Source of the DNA: Rattus norvegicus | Taxonomy: Eukaryota; Chordata; Mammalia; Rodentia; Muridae | DNA length: 64,000 nucleotides | Assembly (NCBI RefSeq): GCF_036323735.1 | Contig: NC_086025.1 | Location: 106,548,188-106,612,187, forward strand | Direction of reading: 5' to 3' | Shown: in pieces, positions 34,582 to 47,259 of the stretch | Layout: each line of letters starts with the position of its first letter | How positions within the stretch are numbered: position 1 is the first letter of the stretch | Made by a program: the position numbers and the translations under genes | The notes under the pieces: generated by a model | Seen by the model: only the letters and a program-made list of their open reading frames with translations | Told to the model about the DNA's origin: nothing | The model's database searches: none

Positions 34582-34846
34582 CAGGATCATGAAGCAACCA
34601 CAAGGCAAACTTAAAAACCACCTTTGGAGAGGACTGCGGGAGAAATCACCCAGGAGTGAACAAAAAGTACACAGATTAACTGTTGAACACCAGGGAACGA
34701 GGAAGAAATAGCCTGCTCCGATTTTCTTGAAATTGGCTGTTTCTTTACTCTGTAGAAAACCAAAGAAAGGATATAATTATGGGGGAGATATCTAAGTTAT
34801 GAAAATCAAGCACGGAAAGGGTTTTGTGAAATTGAGTACTGCTGCC

Positions 34847-34874
34847 TTTCCTCCTAATGATTAAAAGGAGGAAA
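34847..34874. other. Perfect 9-bp inverted repeat with 10-nt AT loop
   Basis: TTTCCTCCT and AGGAGGAAA flank AATGATTAAA, which contains a homeodomain-like ATTA core. It sits in non-repeat sequence. Confidence 0.7.
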
Positions 34875-35249
34875 ACGAAATAAAAAGCAGCCTGGGCCTG
34901 GTAAAATTAGAATCTTTTAATGAAACCATAAAGCGGGCTGACAGGCAAAGGCACTGGATGTTCAGTAAGGTTGGGGAAGATAGTGTCCATCCTGGAGACC
35001 TTATGGTCCCTGCGCAGAGCACCGTCTTATCTTGAGAGAAGACTTACAGAAGGTTGCACTGAGCGAGGAACAAAAGACAGAATATTTGTTTTCAAAGCAT
35101 AGTAAAACTGGTTTTTCAAGCCATGAGTTTGTAGTGGCTCCTTTTTATTGAGCACCTGTATATGGTTAACAAAAAAACAAAAAACTAGACGGAATGATCT
35201 GTGCACTGTGCACTGTAGCTATAAGAAGGAGGTGCTGTCTACATTGGCA

Positions 35250-35515
35250 GGTGTCTTTGTTTCCTCTCCTGCTGTTGTGATAAAAACACCCTGACCAAGA
35301 AACATGAGGGAGAAATTGTTTGTTTCCCAATTCCATGTTTCAGTCCAATCACTAAGGGAAATCGAGACACTGGGAACGTGAAGCTGCTCCTTACATCCAC
35401 AGTCAAGAGGACAGAGTGATGAATGAATGCAGAATTCCAGGTGCCAAGGCCTGGCAATCTGGAGTTGGTCCACGAAATCCATAAGATAGTGATGAGAACC
35501 AACTTCAGTTAAGTG
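35250..35515 (-). mobile_element. MaLR LTR fragment (antisense)
   Basis: CTGCTGTTGTGATAAAAACACC, CTGACCAAGAAACATGAGGG, AATTCCATGTTTCAGTCCAA and TACATCCACAGTCAAGAGGA resemble the reversed 3' half of rodent MaLR LTRs. The 5' half is missing. Confidence 0.55.
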
Positions 35516-35535
35516 TCCTTTGACTTCCACATGCA

Positions 35536-35538
<3 letters not shown>

Positions 35539-35601
<63 letters not shown>
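35539..35601. repeat. (CT)n(CA)n compound microsatellite
   Basis: CT to about 35585, then CA. Confidence 0.96.
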
Positions 35602-35929
35602 GGTGCATGTGTGTTATAACAAAAGTCCCATCTTTTTATCAGACCAGTGTTTACTAAATTGCTAAAATCAAAAAGTTTATAAGAAAACATTTTGAGGCTG
35701 GTATTTCTCATAAATTTAATTGTAAAAGTCCCTAATGACTTTGTAAGTATGAATCAAATTTACATCACACATCGTGACCACTAGTCTTAGCTCAGCAATG
35801 CAAAGGGGGTTTAATCTTTGTACATAAACTCATGATGGTCTCTCACTGTATTTACAAATTATCAACAGGAAGGAGAAGTAAGCCACGTGATCAATGGAAA
35901 AGGCAACTACAACATTCAAAACCCATCTA

Positions 35930-36705
35930 TGACTCAAAAAACTTTTGAGCAAATAACACATTATAAAATGCACCATCAAAACCTTAGGGAAAATCCATGC
36001 TTAACGGTAAGTAACTAAATATTTCTACCAAACACTTAGAAAGAAGGATACTGTGTTCAATTTCAACATCAATCAATTAAAGGCATGCATGGAGAAGAAG
36101 TAAAACTGTTCGGAGACAAAAATCTCCTGGAATGCTCACAAACTGCTGGTAGTGCTGTAAAACAAGACAATTGCTTTGAAAAAACAGTTAAGTGATTTCT
36201 TGTAAACTTAAGTTTGCACTCCTCATGTTACTATTGGGCAATATGACTTCCCACCAAGAAAAATAAAAATACCCATCCACATGGTATGAAAATGTCTGTA
36301 CTCACGGTGGCTCTAAATTGGAATAACCACAGTGTCCAGGAATGAGTGGATGGATGGATAGTGTGTCTGTTAACCAGACCATTTACCCAGCTGTGAAATG
36401 GATCAGAGAGTAGTGCCAATGGCTTGGATGACCCACAAGCACACCAGACCCTAGAAAGGTCAATCTTTAGTCTCAATATGGAGACCAGGGTTGCTTGGGA
36501 TGAGAGACAGAAGAGTTGGCTATAAAGGAGACAGGGATATTGTCTGGGGTCATCAGGTGTTCTGCATCCTGGTGGTGGAAATGGCCATCCACCCAGGTCA
36601 CAGATTTGCTCAAACCCATTAGGCTGAAGTTTGTAAGGCTGCACTGAACAGAATGTATGATGTACTCGGTAACCTGGATTTTTGGACATTGATGTTACTT
36701 TAAAG
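35930..36705 (+). mobile_element. Ancient L1M ORF2 3' end and 3'UTR relic
   Basis: Collinear L1M signals: AACAGTTAAGTGATTTCTTG, TTTGCACTCCTCATGTTACT, AAATTGGAATAACCACAGTG, TGAGTGGATGGATGGATAG, then GGTGGTGGAAATGGCC and a TTTGCTCAAACCCATTAGGC region (from ...ttgtcaaaactcatcgaac). Heavily decayed. Confidence 0.55.
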
Positions 36706-37642
36706 AGGCACACAATCATTTGTAAACATCTAAACGATGCTTAATGCTGGCCGTGTTGAAGTGGGACAACCATGGAATCTTCAGGAGTATTAGGTAGAGT
36801 CTAGCAGTCTCAGGTTCCACATTTAAGAATGGAGAGTGAACCTGTGATTGACAGTAATTAAAACTGTATATAACCTTGGAAAGGGCTTTTCGCTTCTCTA
36901 GTTCAATATCCTTGTCTGAGTGTTCCGTGTTCCGACAGATATTGCCTGAGATTTTGATCAGCTCTTATCAGAACGGTTATTGTTCATTTTGTATTACTAA
37001 TCTAATGTTCCACAGTCTCTAATAAAACTGACGCTATTATAAGAGAAAAACAACCAGCCTCATACACATCCTCACCAATTTAAAAGTATAAGCAGGTCTC
37101 TAATTTCTCAAGACCCCAATTGAACCTGTCACTGAAGATTCATACTGTGAGATGACAAAGGATCAATAGTTGGGACCAGTTACAGTCCAGACCAGGATAG
37201 AGGTCCAGCAGTGGTCAGGAAAATCTACCAATGAAAGCTATACCATTACTTTCTAGTTAATTAGCACCTTTGACCAAAATCTCTCTTCAGTGTTAATTAT
37301 GCCTTAAAGATTCCAAGTAGCTACAAATTAAACAGCACATCCTTGCTAATGTGGGGATTGTTTGGGACAACAGCGACCTTCAACAAGTCCAGTTCAGGAG
37401 GCCCAGAGGACCTGTGGTGGCTGAGAAGAGCTAGGACCTGGAGTGCAGGCCAAGTGAATCTTTCAGTGCTGGTCCAAAGGAAAGAAAGCAGGTTAGAGGC
37501 TGAAGGACCAGTCCTCAGCTACCATGCCTTGGTGGTGAGTGGTAAAGTCTACACTGTACTGTGGGAGCTGACATCCTGTAGGCCACAGCAGAGTAGAGAG
37601 CAGTATCTGTGTGCCCTGCATTTCCCTAAACTTGAGGATCCC

Positions 37643-37738
37643 CTGCTGGGATGTGACTCAGTGTTAGAGAATTTACCTACCATTCACGGGCCCTAGTTCC
37701 ATCCCTAGTACAAACAAAACAAAACAAAACCAAAATAA
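37643..37738 (+). repeat. ID-related SINE (tRNA-Ala head, A-rich tail)
   Basis: CTGCTGGGATGTGACTCAGTG A box, GTTCCATCCCTAGTAC B box, then (CAAAA)n. More diverged than the ID at 26001. No clear target duplication seen. Confidence 0.65.
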
Positions 37739-38049
37739 ACCCTCTGAAAGTAGGATAATTTACCCAAATTTTGACAATTACAATGCCCTGAGCTTTATAC
37801 AGCATTTGTCTTGCTATGAAAACGTAACATCTTTTGTACACTCGGGCTATTATTATGTCTTTCTGTGAATTACTCTATGACAGTCTTCTAGCTTTATCTC
37901 TTGAACTGTCTCTTCCTTACAGACTACTAGCAATTTTGTTATATTAACAATTGCTTTGTAAAGATCATGTCACTGGATAAACTCAGTTTGCTGCCTCGGT
38001 TCTAACGCTGTTGTCTTTGAAATTGTCTTTACTTTGTTCCTCTTCTACT

Positions 38050-38160
38050 GACTAGGACCAGAAAAATCAATCAATGGGAATAACAACTCCAAAAATAGAC
38101 CCATACTGCCACACGTAATTGGTTTTGACCAAGGGCAAAGACAATCCAATGATCAAATTA
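38050..38160 (+). mobile_element. Ancient L1 ORF2 fragment
   Basis: CCAAAAATAGACCCATACTG, ATTGGTTTTGACCAAGGGC and AAAGACAATCCAATG match the L1 ORF2 order (aaataaaccc..., ...gatttttgacaaaggagc..., aaaacaattcaatgg). Confidence 0.55.
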
Positions 38161-38360
38161 TTTTTTTTTTTTGATGACGACAATGGCCAGACACCTGGAC
38201 AGAGGCTGTGAGATAAACAACCCAGGCCACATCACCCACGGAAGTTTCTCTCTCCACACTGGGCAGGAGCACACGTACTTCAAGAGACATGGGGGCATCT
38301 TGGGGTAGACAGGAGGCTCATAGAAAACACAAAAGACATCACACACTGGTGGAAAACATC

Positions 38361-38526
38361 TTTTTTTTTTTTGTACGTGGATTTTTCAAGCAAGAATTTC
38401 TCTATGTGGCCATAAACATCCTGGAACTCACTCTGTAGACCAGGCTGGCCTTGAACTCAAGAGTTATGTCTATCTCTGTCTCCTGGGTGTTGGGATTAAA
38501 GACATGTACCATCACAGCTGGCATCA
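38361..38526 (-). repeat. B1 SINE (antisense) with target-site duplication
   Basis: T12 at 38361-38372 is the reversed A tail. ACTCTGTAGACCAGGCTGGC, CTTGAACTCAAGAG and GGTGTTGGGATTAAAGACATG are diagnostic reversed B1. A 10-bp perfect target duplication GGAAAACATC flanks it (38351-38360 and 38527-38536). Confidence 0.93.
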
Positions 38527-38599
38527 GGAAAACATCACTTGATTTCATGAAAATATTAAAAGAAACAATTTCTTATAAATGAATCTCAAGAAGTAAGAA

Positions 38600-38900
38600 T
38601 ATGAAAGTTGTGTGTTTTATCCAGGTTGTCAACTGGATTGACATGCCATTATCTAGAATGTTCTCTGTTTCTGTAGATCTGAGGTATGTCCCTCTTTCAT
38701 TCTTGTCCCTGATAATTTGTGGGGCTTTGTTCTACTCTCTTACCTAGGCATAGCTTCTACGGATATCAACTTCATTGTTTTTGAAATATTCAGGTTTGGC
38801 TTTGTTTTCTGTGATGTCTGTAGCCAACATAAGATTTGGCACAAAGCAAGAAGCCAGTGAGTGTCTAGCCTGTGGAGTGGAGTTTGTTGCTAAATCCTAT
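38600..38900 (-). mobile_element. Ancient L1 ORF2 fragment (antisense)
   Basis: GATCTGAGGTATGTCCCTCT, TTCATTCTTGTCCCTGATAA and TTGTTTTTGAAATATTCAGG are in reversed L1 ORF2 order. Low identity. Confidence 0.4.
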
Positions 38901-39964
38901 TTAGTTTTTGAATAGAAGTCTGTAACACAGACACATTGTGACTTTCCAATGCCCACACTCGCCTGTGGAATCCAAGCTCCTCCCACTATAGACCCCTGTC
39001 TCTATAGGATATGGTCACTGGGTTTCTGCATATTGCTCAAATCTTCATGAGCCCTACATGACAACACAGTATAAGTACTTCCCACAATGCCTAATGTTCA
39101 CAACACTGAATCATAAGGCTTGCCTCCTTTCCTGGAATAAAAGCTCCCTGAGGGCAGGAGCCATGCTCTGTTTACCAAGAGTCTCGAAGGACAGGTTTCC
39201 ACATATACCTGCTCAATGCATCTGAATGACAACTTCACAGAGAAGCTCCCAGGAAGAAGACATGTGCAATGGGGGCTCTGGCCATGCTCTAGTCTAGACC
39301 TAGGAACCAGAACAACAGAAACTACACATCTGATCACGAAGCTACCTGGGCATTGCTACCCACAAATGCTTATTATCAAAGGCTTAAAAAAGGAAGAAGA
39401 AGAATCTTGACGAGTTCTAAGTCTATCTGACTCTGAAGATCTTGCTGGCCCAGCCTATGAAAATATCCACAATACAAGAAACTGGCCCAGAAGAATTGGA
39501 CTGTGGCTACAGGCTGGTACTGCTCCAGAGACCAGGCCTGGCCTCCTCATGAAGGGACCTAAACAAAGGGCTACAGCACACAGCTCCTGACTTGGCACTG
39601 AATGTATGATTTGTCTCTTGTTTGTAGTCAGATGGGGGACAGGCTGGGAAGGGAAAAGCATTTGTTTAAGAAGACCTGTGAGTGTGAGACATAGTTCATT
39701 TAGGTGAATGCTTGCTTAGAAGGCGAAAGGCCCTGTATTTGGATGTTGGAGATGTATTTTTTAAAAAGAAAGGAGAAGTCAGGGTGGGAGCAACAGCACC
39801 CAGGTAGAAGCAGAGGTGGGGTTTTTCTAGCAAGCAGAGTGAACCTGCTGTATGAGGGCATCTGAGGTGGAAATAGAATGAAAGACAAGAATGCCAGTCC
39901 TGCTTGGACTGGATGAATGTCCCAGACACAGGAAATTACAGAGATGGAGGCAGCTTTGGAGGCA

Positions 39965-39979
39965 GGGGGGGGGGGGGGG
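39965..39979. repeat. (G)15 homopolymer
   Basis: Fifteen consecutive G. Confidence 0.95.
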
Positions 39980-41956
39980 TGAGCTCTGAGAGGTGGCAGA
40001 GCGGGTCCCACAGGTACAGGGCAGACAGTCAGTGTTGAGCTGCTGCTCCCAGGGGATGGGAAGTCCAGAAGGTGTCTGTGGAGGCTGAGACTCTGGCACA
40101 TGGGCAGGAGGCACAGGACAAAGGGAATGAGAGGATTCAAGCTGGAGGAATGGAACTATTTATTCTCAGGGGGCTGACAGAAGGCATGGATGCTATGCCT
40201 GAATCCGTAGACAGGCAACAGCCATATCGGGATTAACCATGAAACCAGACAACCAGACACTGAATGGAACAGAGCAGGGAGACTTGGGCTTCTTCTAGAT
40301 TTTCAGTGAAGAAACTATTAAAAAAATGGAGGGAAGGGTGAATAGAATAAGGAGGACTCAAGACTTTAGTTTGGGATGCATCGGGTTTGAAAACGACACA
40401 GACATGCAGTGCAGATAGTGTGAGTTCTGGTTGGGCAAGAAGTCAAGGCAGGACAGACTGTGAGAAAGCAGGAATGGCTGCAGAGCCTAGGGAACAGAAG
40501 ACAGCCAGCTCTGTACCTGAGCGACTGCTGGGGCCCTGCAGAGACAATACATTCTATCCACAGGGACATAGTTGCTCATTATATGGCTGTCCAGTGTTCT
40601 TGCTACCTATTAAGCATTGTCCATGTTGCATAGCCCACATTTTTACAAAATGCATCTCGTACATGAAGTAAAAAGTTAACAGTCTGGGCCCGGGACACAA
40701 ACTGCACTGCCCTGCTCAAACCTGGCTGCCACTGACTGCTGTGCTGCTTGGTGAGTGAAGTGATGGGTGACTTCCTTATCTGGTTATCAGGAAGATAAGA
40801 ACAGCTGGTGTTAGAAAGGTGCTTTGAGCTCTCCTTGGCAATGGGACAAGTGTTCTTAGTGCTAGCTAATATTGCTATTACTGAATCGGTGTTTGACAGA
40901 GAGAAAAGCAATCAAGTATTAGCACTAAACGGTCATAAACAGAATTAACATTTGCCTCCTACATTAAAAGAAAAAATTCACTGGCCCTAATCACCCGGAT
41001 ACAGATAATACTTTAGCACAGGCAGCCTTAACCCTTCCAAATCCATGCCTGCTTATCTAGTTTTGGGTGTCAGTGTAACATGCACAAGTGTGCGTCACAA
41101 ACACACGTGCACCAGGCAGATGTTAAGGCTGCCAAGGCTATCCTGCTCCATGTCACCTACTCTAGGAGCCATCAAGATCCAGTTTGGTCTAAGAGCACTG
41201 AGAGCCAATCTCTGAATTCCTTCCACAGAGCTCCCTGCCCTGCTCAGGGACCTGTCTGTCCTTTGTGCCACTGCTCTTAACCATGACTTCCTCCAACCTA
41301 AGCAGGGTAACGAGAAGGAGATAATGATGTCATGGGGGATATGGGAAGGTGGACTCACCGGAGAGGCCCAGCATGGGAAAGGGCTATATCAGTGGCAGCT
41401 CTACATGCTTGTGATGGATTATCAAACTTATAAAGGCCAGAATCACTGAAGGCCACAACTCTGAGATGACTGTTAGAGATTATCTAGGCCAACTGTACTG
41501 AAAGGCCCTCTAAGTGTACATGGAACCATCCCATGAAGGAGCTTAGACTGAGGAAAGGGGGAAATTGAGCTGCACACCAGCATGCCTCGCCCCCTTCTTG
41601 CTGACTGCAGATCCAACATGACCAGCTGCCTCAAAATCCTGCTGCTACAGCTCCCCCCATGAGGACTGTACCCCCAAACTGTGTCTCTCCCTTCACTTTC
41701 TTCTTGACAAGTATTTTAATTACATCATGAGAAAGGTCACTAATTCAGGGTTCCTTTGTTCATCTCCAAGTGGAGGGGATGGCATGGCTTTCTGCTTAGA
41801 ACAGGCCCTGACACTCCCACAGGTTTGAGTCTGACTGGGATTCTTTCCTAGTCCTCACTGTGGTGGGGGCTAGGGAAGCATCAAGAGAATATCTCATTCA
41901 TCCCAGGGTCATTAAAAGCCAACATGGCTTCTCCAGCAACAAGAGTATATGTTGAT

Positions 41957-42057
<101 letters not shown>

Positions 42058-42807
42058 CTTCCCCCACTGCTCCCTGAAAGACAATCAGACACACCAAAGC
42101 AAGGTACCCAGTAATTGATTCAAGAGAAGTAGCCTATCCTCATTCAGCAGCGGATAGGCATGATGACAGTGCCAGTGCTGTGATGAGCTGTCCTCCTTGG
42201 CAGGATCTAGGATGTACCCAAAGCGTTCCCACCTTCAGGACCAGGTGAAGAGCATCCTCTTCAGAGGTGCACTGCAGGCTGCACTCTCTCCATTGGATCC
42301 AAAGCCCTGCTACTGGATGACCCTGACCCATTCTAGGATCTGTTCCCACAGAAGCAGGTAGACAGAATTTAATCCTTAGACCCAACATCTGGAGCTTGCC
42401 AGGAGCTCATTCCCATCTCTTGGAATCCCACCCTGATGTAAAGCAACTAGCCAGACCCCATCCAGAGTGAAAGCCTTGGGGACAAAGATGTTCATATCTC
42501 ACCTCAGACCCCAAAGCCAGGTGACTTCACTGAGTCACTAATGGCACTCTAGTCTGGGAGTCAAGCACCTCCATCACATATTGCCTCTTGGACAGACTCA
42601 GAACCACATGGTATGTCAGTCAGGTTGAAAGTCACTCAAATAGGTGAGATGTAGTTCTATCATGAACCAAGGGATGCAGAAGAATCTTTTCAGAGATGGA
42701 CACTGTCTTCTTAAGGAGATATGAGCAAGCACTGGGTACACAAGATATCCCCGAGGAGGGCTTCTAGTATACTCAATGCTTCTCTGAATTTTGTGAGCCT
42801 TTCAAAC

Positions 42808-42808
<1 letters not shown>

Positions 42809-42876
<68 letters not shown>
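42809..42876. repeat. (GATA)17 microsatellite
   Basis: About seventeen uninterrupted GATA tetramers. Confidence 0.98.
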
Positions 42877-43017
42877 TCATTGACACTTTTTATAGGAAAT
42901 AAAATAATCAATGCACTAAATAGTTAAATAGCAAACATGACTCTTATTTTTAAATATGTACTTAGTGTCTAATCATCAAACCATGGAACATATTTGATTT
43001 CTTCCCTGTTTATAACG

Positions 43018-43671
43018 GCTGTTATTGGTTGTCAATTTGACTATATCTGGAATGAACTACAATCCAGAAATGGAGGGCACACCTGTACCCCAGATCTTGA
43101 AGGTGGAAGACACAGGCTTCTGATCCAGATATTGACATGGGATGGTGCATGTTTTTGATCCAGATCTTGAGGCATGGTGGCCATGAAAAGCACAGAACCC
43201 AGGCAAGGTAGTATATTCCTTTAATCCCAAGAGACAGAGGAATGCAGATCTCGAGTTCAAGGCCAGCCTAAAGCAGAGCAAGTTCCAAATCTAGATATGA
43301 TGATACACACCTTTTGTCTGGGCCTTACCTTCTGCTGGAGGACTATAACATAAGGGCAATGGAAGGAGGAAGATCTCCTCCTCTTCTCCCCCTCCCCTCC
43401 TCATCCTTGTCGTCGTCGTCCTCCTCCTCCTCCTCCTCTTCTTCTTCCTCCTCCTCCTTCCTCTTTACCTTCTTGTACTTACTTGCCAGCACCTCTGTTG
43501 GAACCTACTTCTTCAGAATTCCAGCTCATACAGAAAACCAGCTGAAACACCTACCCTCATGGCACTTAGCAACTACTAGATTCTTGGACTTCCCATTCAC
43601 AGTTGCCCATGTTTGGGTTAAAATATAGAGACATTCCGTAAGTTCTGACTCTAGAGAACCCTGACTAATAC
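43018..43671 (+). mobile_element. MaLR-like LTR enlarged by an internal B1-like piece and a TCC array
   Basis: Begins GGCTGTTATTGGTTGTCAAT and ends AGAACCCTGACTAATACA. It shares GAATTCCAGC, ACTACTAGATTCTTGGACTT and GAGACATTCCGTAAGTTCTG with recalled members of the family, and the first of these with the copy at 52826. Inside are a B1-related segment (43195-43275, TTAATCCCAAGAGACAGAGG, GTTCAAGGCCAGCC) and a (TCC)n array at 43409-43470, which together make it about 200 bp longer than the second copy. Confidence 0.6.
43409..43470. repeat. (CGT)n/(CCT)n/(CTT)n trinucleotide array
   Basis: CGTCGTCGT, then CCT and CTT triplets, inside the LTR above. It encodes the poly-Ser of an artefactual frame. 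Confidence 0.95.
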
Positions 43672-46370
43672 ACCAGTGGAGAAGTAGATACCCTGTGGGA
43701 AAGCTTAGAGCCGCTACTCTGAGCACCACTCTGTCAGCATGTGACAGCCAGGCCTTTGGCTATGGGGTCAACGATGTTTCTCAGCATTATGTTGGAGGTT
43801 GGAGGACATCAATTCAGCTATGAGGCACCTGGGGCCAGAGCTGTTCTCAGCTCAGAGAAACTGGCCATGCAGTCCTCAATGTCATCTACACTGGTGTCTT
43901 TGTTCATTTCTTCATTAAATGCCTTTGTGATTTGCAATGAACACAGGAACTCAAGCGTCAGTGGAAAGCCCACAGCAGCCTTGAGAACCTAACTGTGGGG
44001 TTATCGCCCTCTTCTTTACCCCTCTGCTGACAGCACCATGCACATGAAGTGAAGGAAACTCTGCAAGATGGGCAGCTTCATCAGCCCCTTGATTAGCTAT
44101 AACAGTTCTAGCCAGGTAAAGAGGTTTCCAACCATAATACAGGCCAGCAGTACTTCTCAGGGTACTAGTTCAGTTCTCTGGCAACATAAATCATGACAGC
44201 CTTGCATCTTGGCACCTCCGGTACCCAAGGCCATAGGTCAAGTGACAAGGTCATTTCTAGGCTTGGTGAGAGAACACTGACAAGACCATCTGTGTTCCCA
44301 CACCCAACATATCTAACAGAAGCCATCTATGATTATTCTCTGAGTATTAAAGGGCTCTGTGGAATATATTATAGGATACAAGGAAATCAGGCTTGCTGAA
44401 GTGACCAGGCATCTACTTATAGGTAGGGCTCTCAGTGCTGGGGCTAACCTCATTTTCAACAACTGCCTATCTAAATATGCCATATAAGTTTGGTGACAAC
44501 CACATGCCGCTCCCCATGGTAAACACAGACTACAATGATGACCAGCCCCAAAACAAAGAAGACGAGCCCTCAGTCTTAGAGAAACCCTAAACGACCTCCA
44601 CCCCAACACATTCCATATCCCATCCCCAACAGTGTCCATCCCTAGATCTTAACCCCGGGGGCATGGGGGACTATAGGGTCAGCAGAGCCACAGATCTTTG
44701 ACATTTGTACATTCTACCTAGAAGGCAAAAGACATACATGTATGTGGCCAAGTGGGCAAATAGGCCTTGAAGGAAAAATGTCCTGTAGAACAGCAGTGGC
44801 AGTATACTAGAGAAGGGAGGGCTCTCAAAATTTCGCCAACATTACATAGTAAAGTAATTGGCCTTAGTTAGCACTTGCTAACTTGCTCTTCAATTGGTTA
44901 AAACCAAGATACAGAAAAGAAGAGGCAACTGCCCTGGACCCTGAACCCAGGCTACATCCACATCCAGGCTTTTGCATCATACCTAACCCACCTGGAGAGG
45001 CTGGAGAGAGCTCTGGAGCATCACCCACCCTGAGAGGCCAAGGTCGGCCAAACGCAGCAAAGCAACTGAAGGGAACCAGGCTTAGATTGAATAGTACTAG
45101 GAGGAAGAGATGTGCGCCTTGACCAGACAGACCAGATGTCAGCAACTGGAAGTTTGGGAGTTCTGAGCAGCATTACCACAGCCATGTCAAAGGTCAAGGA
45201 AATGGTGGTCATGAGTTCAGAAAATGCTACCTGCTCGTAGGCAGTCTCTGATGATGAACGAGCAGCCATACACCCCACAAGTGACTTGCAAAAAGAGAAA
45301 AGAAACAGCATGGAGTTTCCCTAGATTATTCTTTCAAGTTCATGTTGGAAGCGTTTCAAAATAAACCTGGGGAAGTCATTAGTAAAACAAGTGTGCTCAG
45401 GCCTTGACTTTAAAAATAGCCTCAAACTCTTGGGGTGTGTAAAGAAGCTGCCTTGGGGACACGTGTGTGCCAAGAACTGTCTGGGTGCTTTTTCTGAAGG
45501 GTTTTACTCTTTCCAAGAAAGCCCCTGCATGTATATGAGGACCTCCCTTTGCAGTTACACCAGCTGGGACTTGGCCAGGGTTGAATAACGAATAGCCAGT
45601 CACATGACCTTTGAAAGGACTGCTGTAATCCCACATCTGGCCATGTAAAGCCCTACCAATAGGCAGCCATTTCATGCAGCCAAAGCCTAGGTAGGTGCCA
45701 GGCCCATTCTTCAGAGCTCCTCCAATGTACAATGCCCTCAGGCCCACCCTAGTGCTGAGCATGGAGCCTGGAACACAGCCCAGTGCAGAAGACGAATCAA
45801 CACTCACTAAGTCAGGGAAGGAACAAAACAAACACCTTTGGGCATTGGCAGTCATGCCTTTCAGTGGATTACTGTTTCCAGCTTCTGGGAGAATGGTTCC
45901 TATTATAAACAAAAACTTTATAGTCCTGCAGATGCTACCCCCCCCCTTTTTTTTAATGCACAGCTGTGAAAGAGAAAAAAAATATCCCTTGTGTGCTAAA
46001 TATGAATTCCTAATTACATTCACCTAAGACAGATTTACTCTGAAGACTAAGAATAACTAAATAATATAAGTTACAAAGAGTAAGACTGGATGTCTGCTGA
46101 AAACACTAACCCAAAGGTAAGCTAGGATTAGTCAGCAAGGCATCCCAAGAGCTCAGGACTAACACAAAATGAGATGCAGAGGAGGGCAGGGCTTCATCTC
46201 CATAGCAAAGGCTCCATTACCACCAAGGCACCCAACTTCCTCTCTCACTCAGCCCTTACCTCTATCACTGATGGAGAGACACACACAGCAAGTCTGAGGT
46301 CACTCTGGGATGCAGGAGACTCTGCCTCTCAACCACAACAAAAAGGCAGTGGAGGGGGGCACAGGAGGGC

Positions 46371-46563
46371 AAACAGACAGGAAGGCAGGAAGGCAGGCAG
46401 GTGGGCAGGAGGGAGGGAGGATGGAGGGCAAGCAGGCAGGGAAGGAAGGAAGGAAAGGAGGGAAGGAAGGAAGGAAGGAAGGAAGGAAGGAAGGAAGGAA
46501 GGAAGGAAGGAAGGAGGGGACAGGCAGGCAGGCAGACAGAGAGGCAGGTAGAAAAGCAGGCAG
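46371..46563. repeat. (AGGC)n/(GGAA)n purine-rich array
   Basis: Imperfect AGGCAGG blocks flank about 15 perfect GGAA tetramers. Lys/Gly-rich and Leu/Pro-rich open frames on both strands are artefacts of it. Confidence 0.96.
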
Positions 46564-46574
46564 AGGAGAACACT

Positions 46575-46945
46575 CGTTCTTTTATTTGTTGCTGTGACAA
46601 AACCCCAAGCACAGCATTTAGGAATTGTAGTCATTTATCCTGCTGATGTGACAAACACCTGACAACTTAAGGGGAACAGGGCTAGCTCTCGCTCACAGCT
46701 CGTGGGAAGGCACGGCAGCAGGAGCATAACAGAGCTGGTCACACTGTGTCCACAGTCAGGGAGCAGAGATGGATGTTCAGCACCCTTCCTTCTTCTTAGT
46801 CAGTCCTTGACCCCAGCCCACAGAACGGTGCTGCCTACTTTTAGGCTGGGTCTCCTACCAATCTAGAAAAATCCCTTCTAGATAAGTCCAGAGCCTTGTG
46901 TCATTCTAAATTCCGTAAATTTAAAACCTGTCAAAATTAACTGTC
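46575..46945 (-). mobile_element. MaLR-like LTR relic (antisense)
   Basis: TTATTTGTTGCTGTGACAAAA, CAGAACGGTGCTGCCTACTT, TTTTAGGCTGGGTCTCCTACC and CCTGTCAAAATTAACTGTCA match the reversed order of a rodent MaLR LTR. Confidence 0.55.
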
Positions 46946-47258
46946 ACAAGGAGGAAAGGCTTATTTGAGCTCACAGTTTGAGGGTATGGTCCATCACAGT
47001 GGCCACAGGAGCAATTTGTGGCCACAGTGGCAGGAACATGAAGCTCCTTCCTCACATCTGGGCACATCAGGAAGCACAGAAAGGTGAATGAATGTGGGGC
47101 TCTGCTGCTCTCCTCCTGTTTGCCTTTTTATTCAGTCCAAGTCCCCAGCCCATTGATGGTGTCACATACACTCAGGGTAAGTCTTTCCTTCTCAGTTAAT
47201 TCTCTGGAAGTGCTCTCAGCTCTAGGTGTGTTCCTTAGGCAAATTCTAAATCCAGACA
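46946..47258 (-). mobile_element. Second MaLR-like LTR relic (antisense), abutting the first
   Basis: GGAGGAAAGGCTTATTTGAGC, CACAGTTTGAGGGTATGGTCC, GGCAGGAACATGAAGCTCCT and CCCAGCCCATTGATGGTGTC follow the same reversed layout as the neighbour, suggesting a tandem or nested pair. No internal region separates them. Confidence 0.5.
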
Positions 47259-47259
47259 A

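Noticed and set aside
37343..37696. 117-aa plus-strand frame
   Set aside because: Unrecognised, and its 3' end runs into an ID-related SINE.
43741..43992. 83-aa plus frame, considered as a processed pseudogene
   Set aside because: No protein family recognised, no poly-A tail or target duplication, and no support for either strand.
45397..46023. 208-aa minus-strand frame in unique sequence, same sense as Trappc9
   Set aside because: Length alone is notable, but no recognised family, no splice or promoter context, an irregular composition, and a possible MIR/L2-like remnant near 45735. Most likely chance; BLASTP and codon conservation in mouse would settle it.
46174..46646. Lys/Gly-rich and Leu/Pro-rich frames of up to 125 aa
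   Set aside because: They arise from the GGAA/AGGC array.
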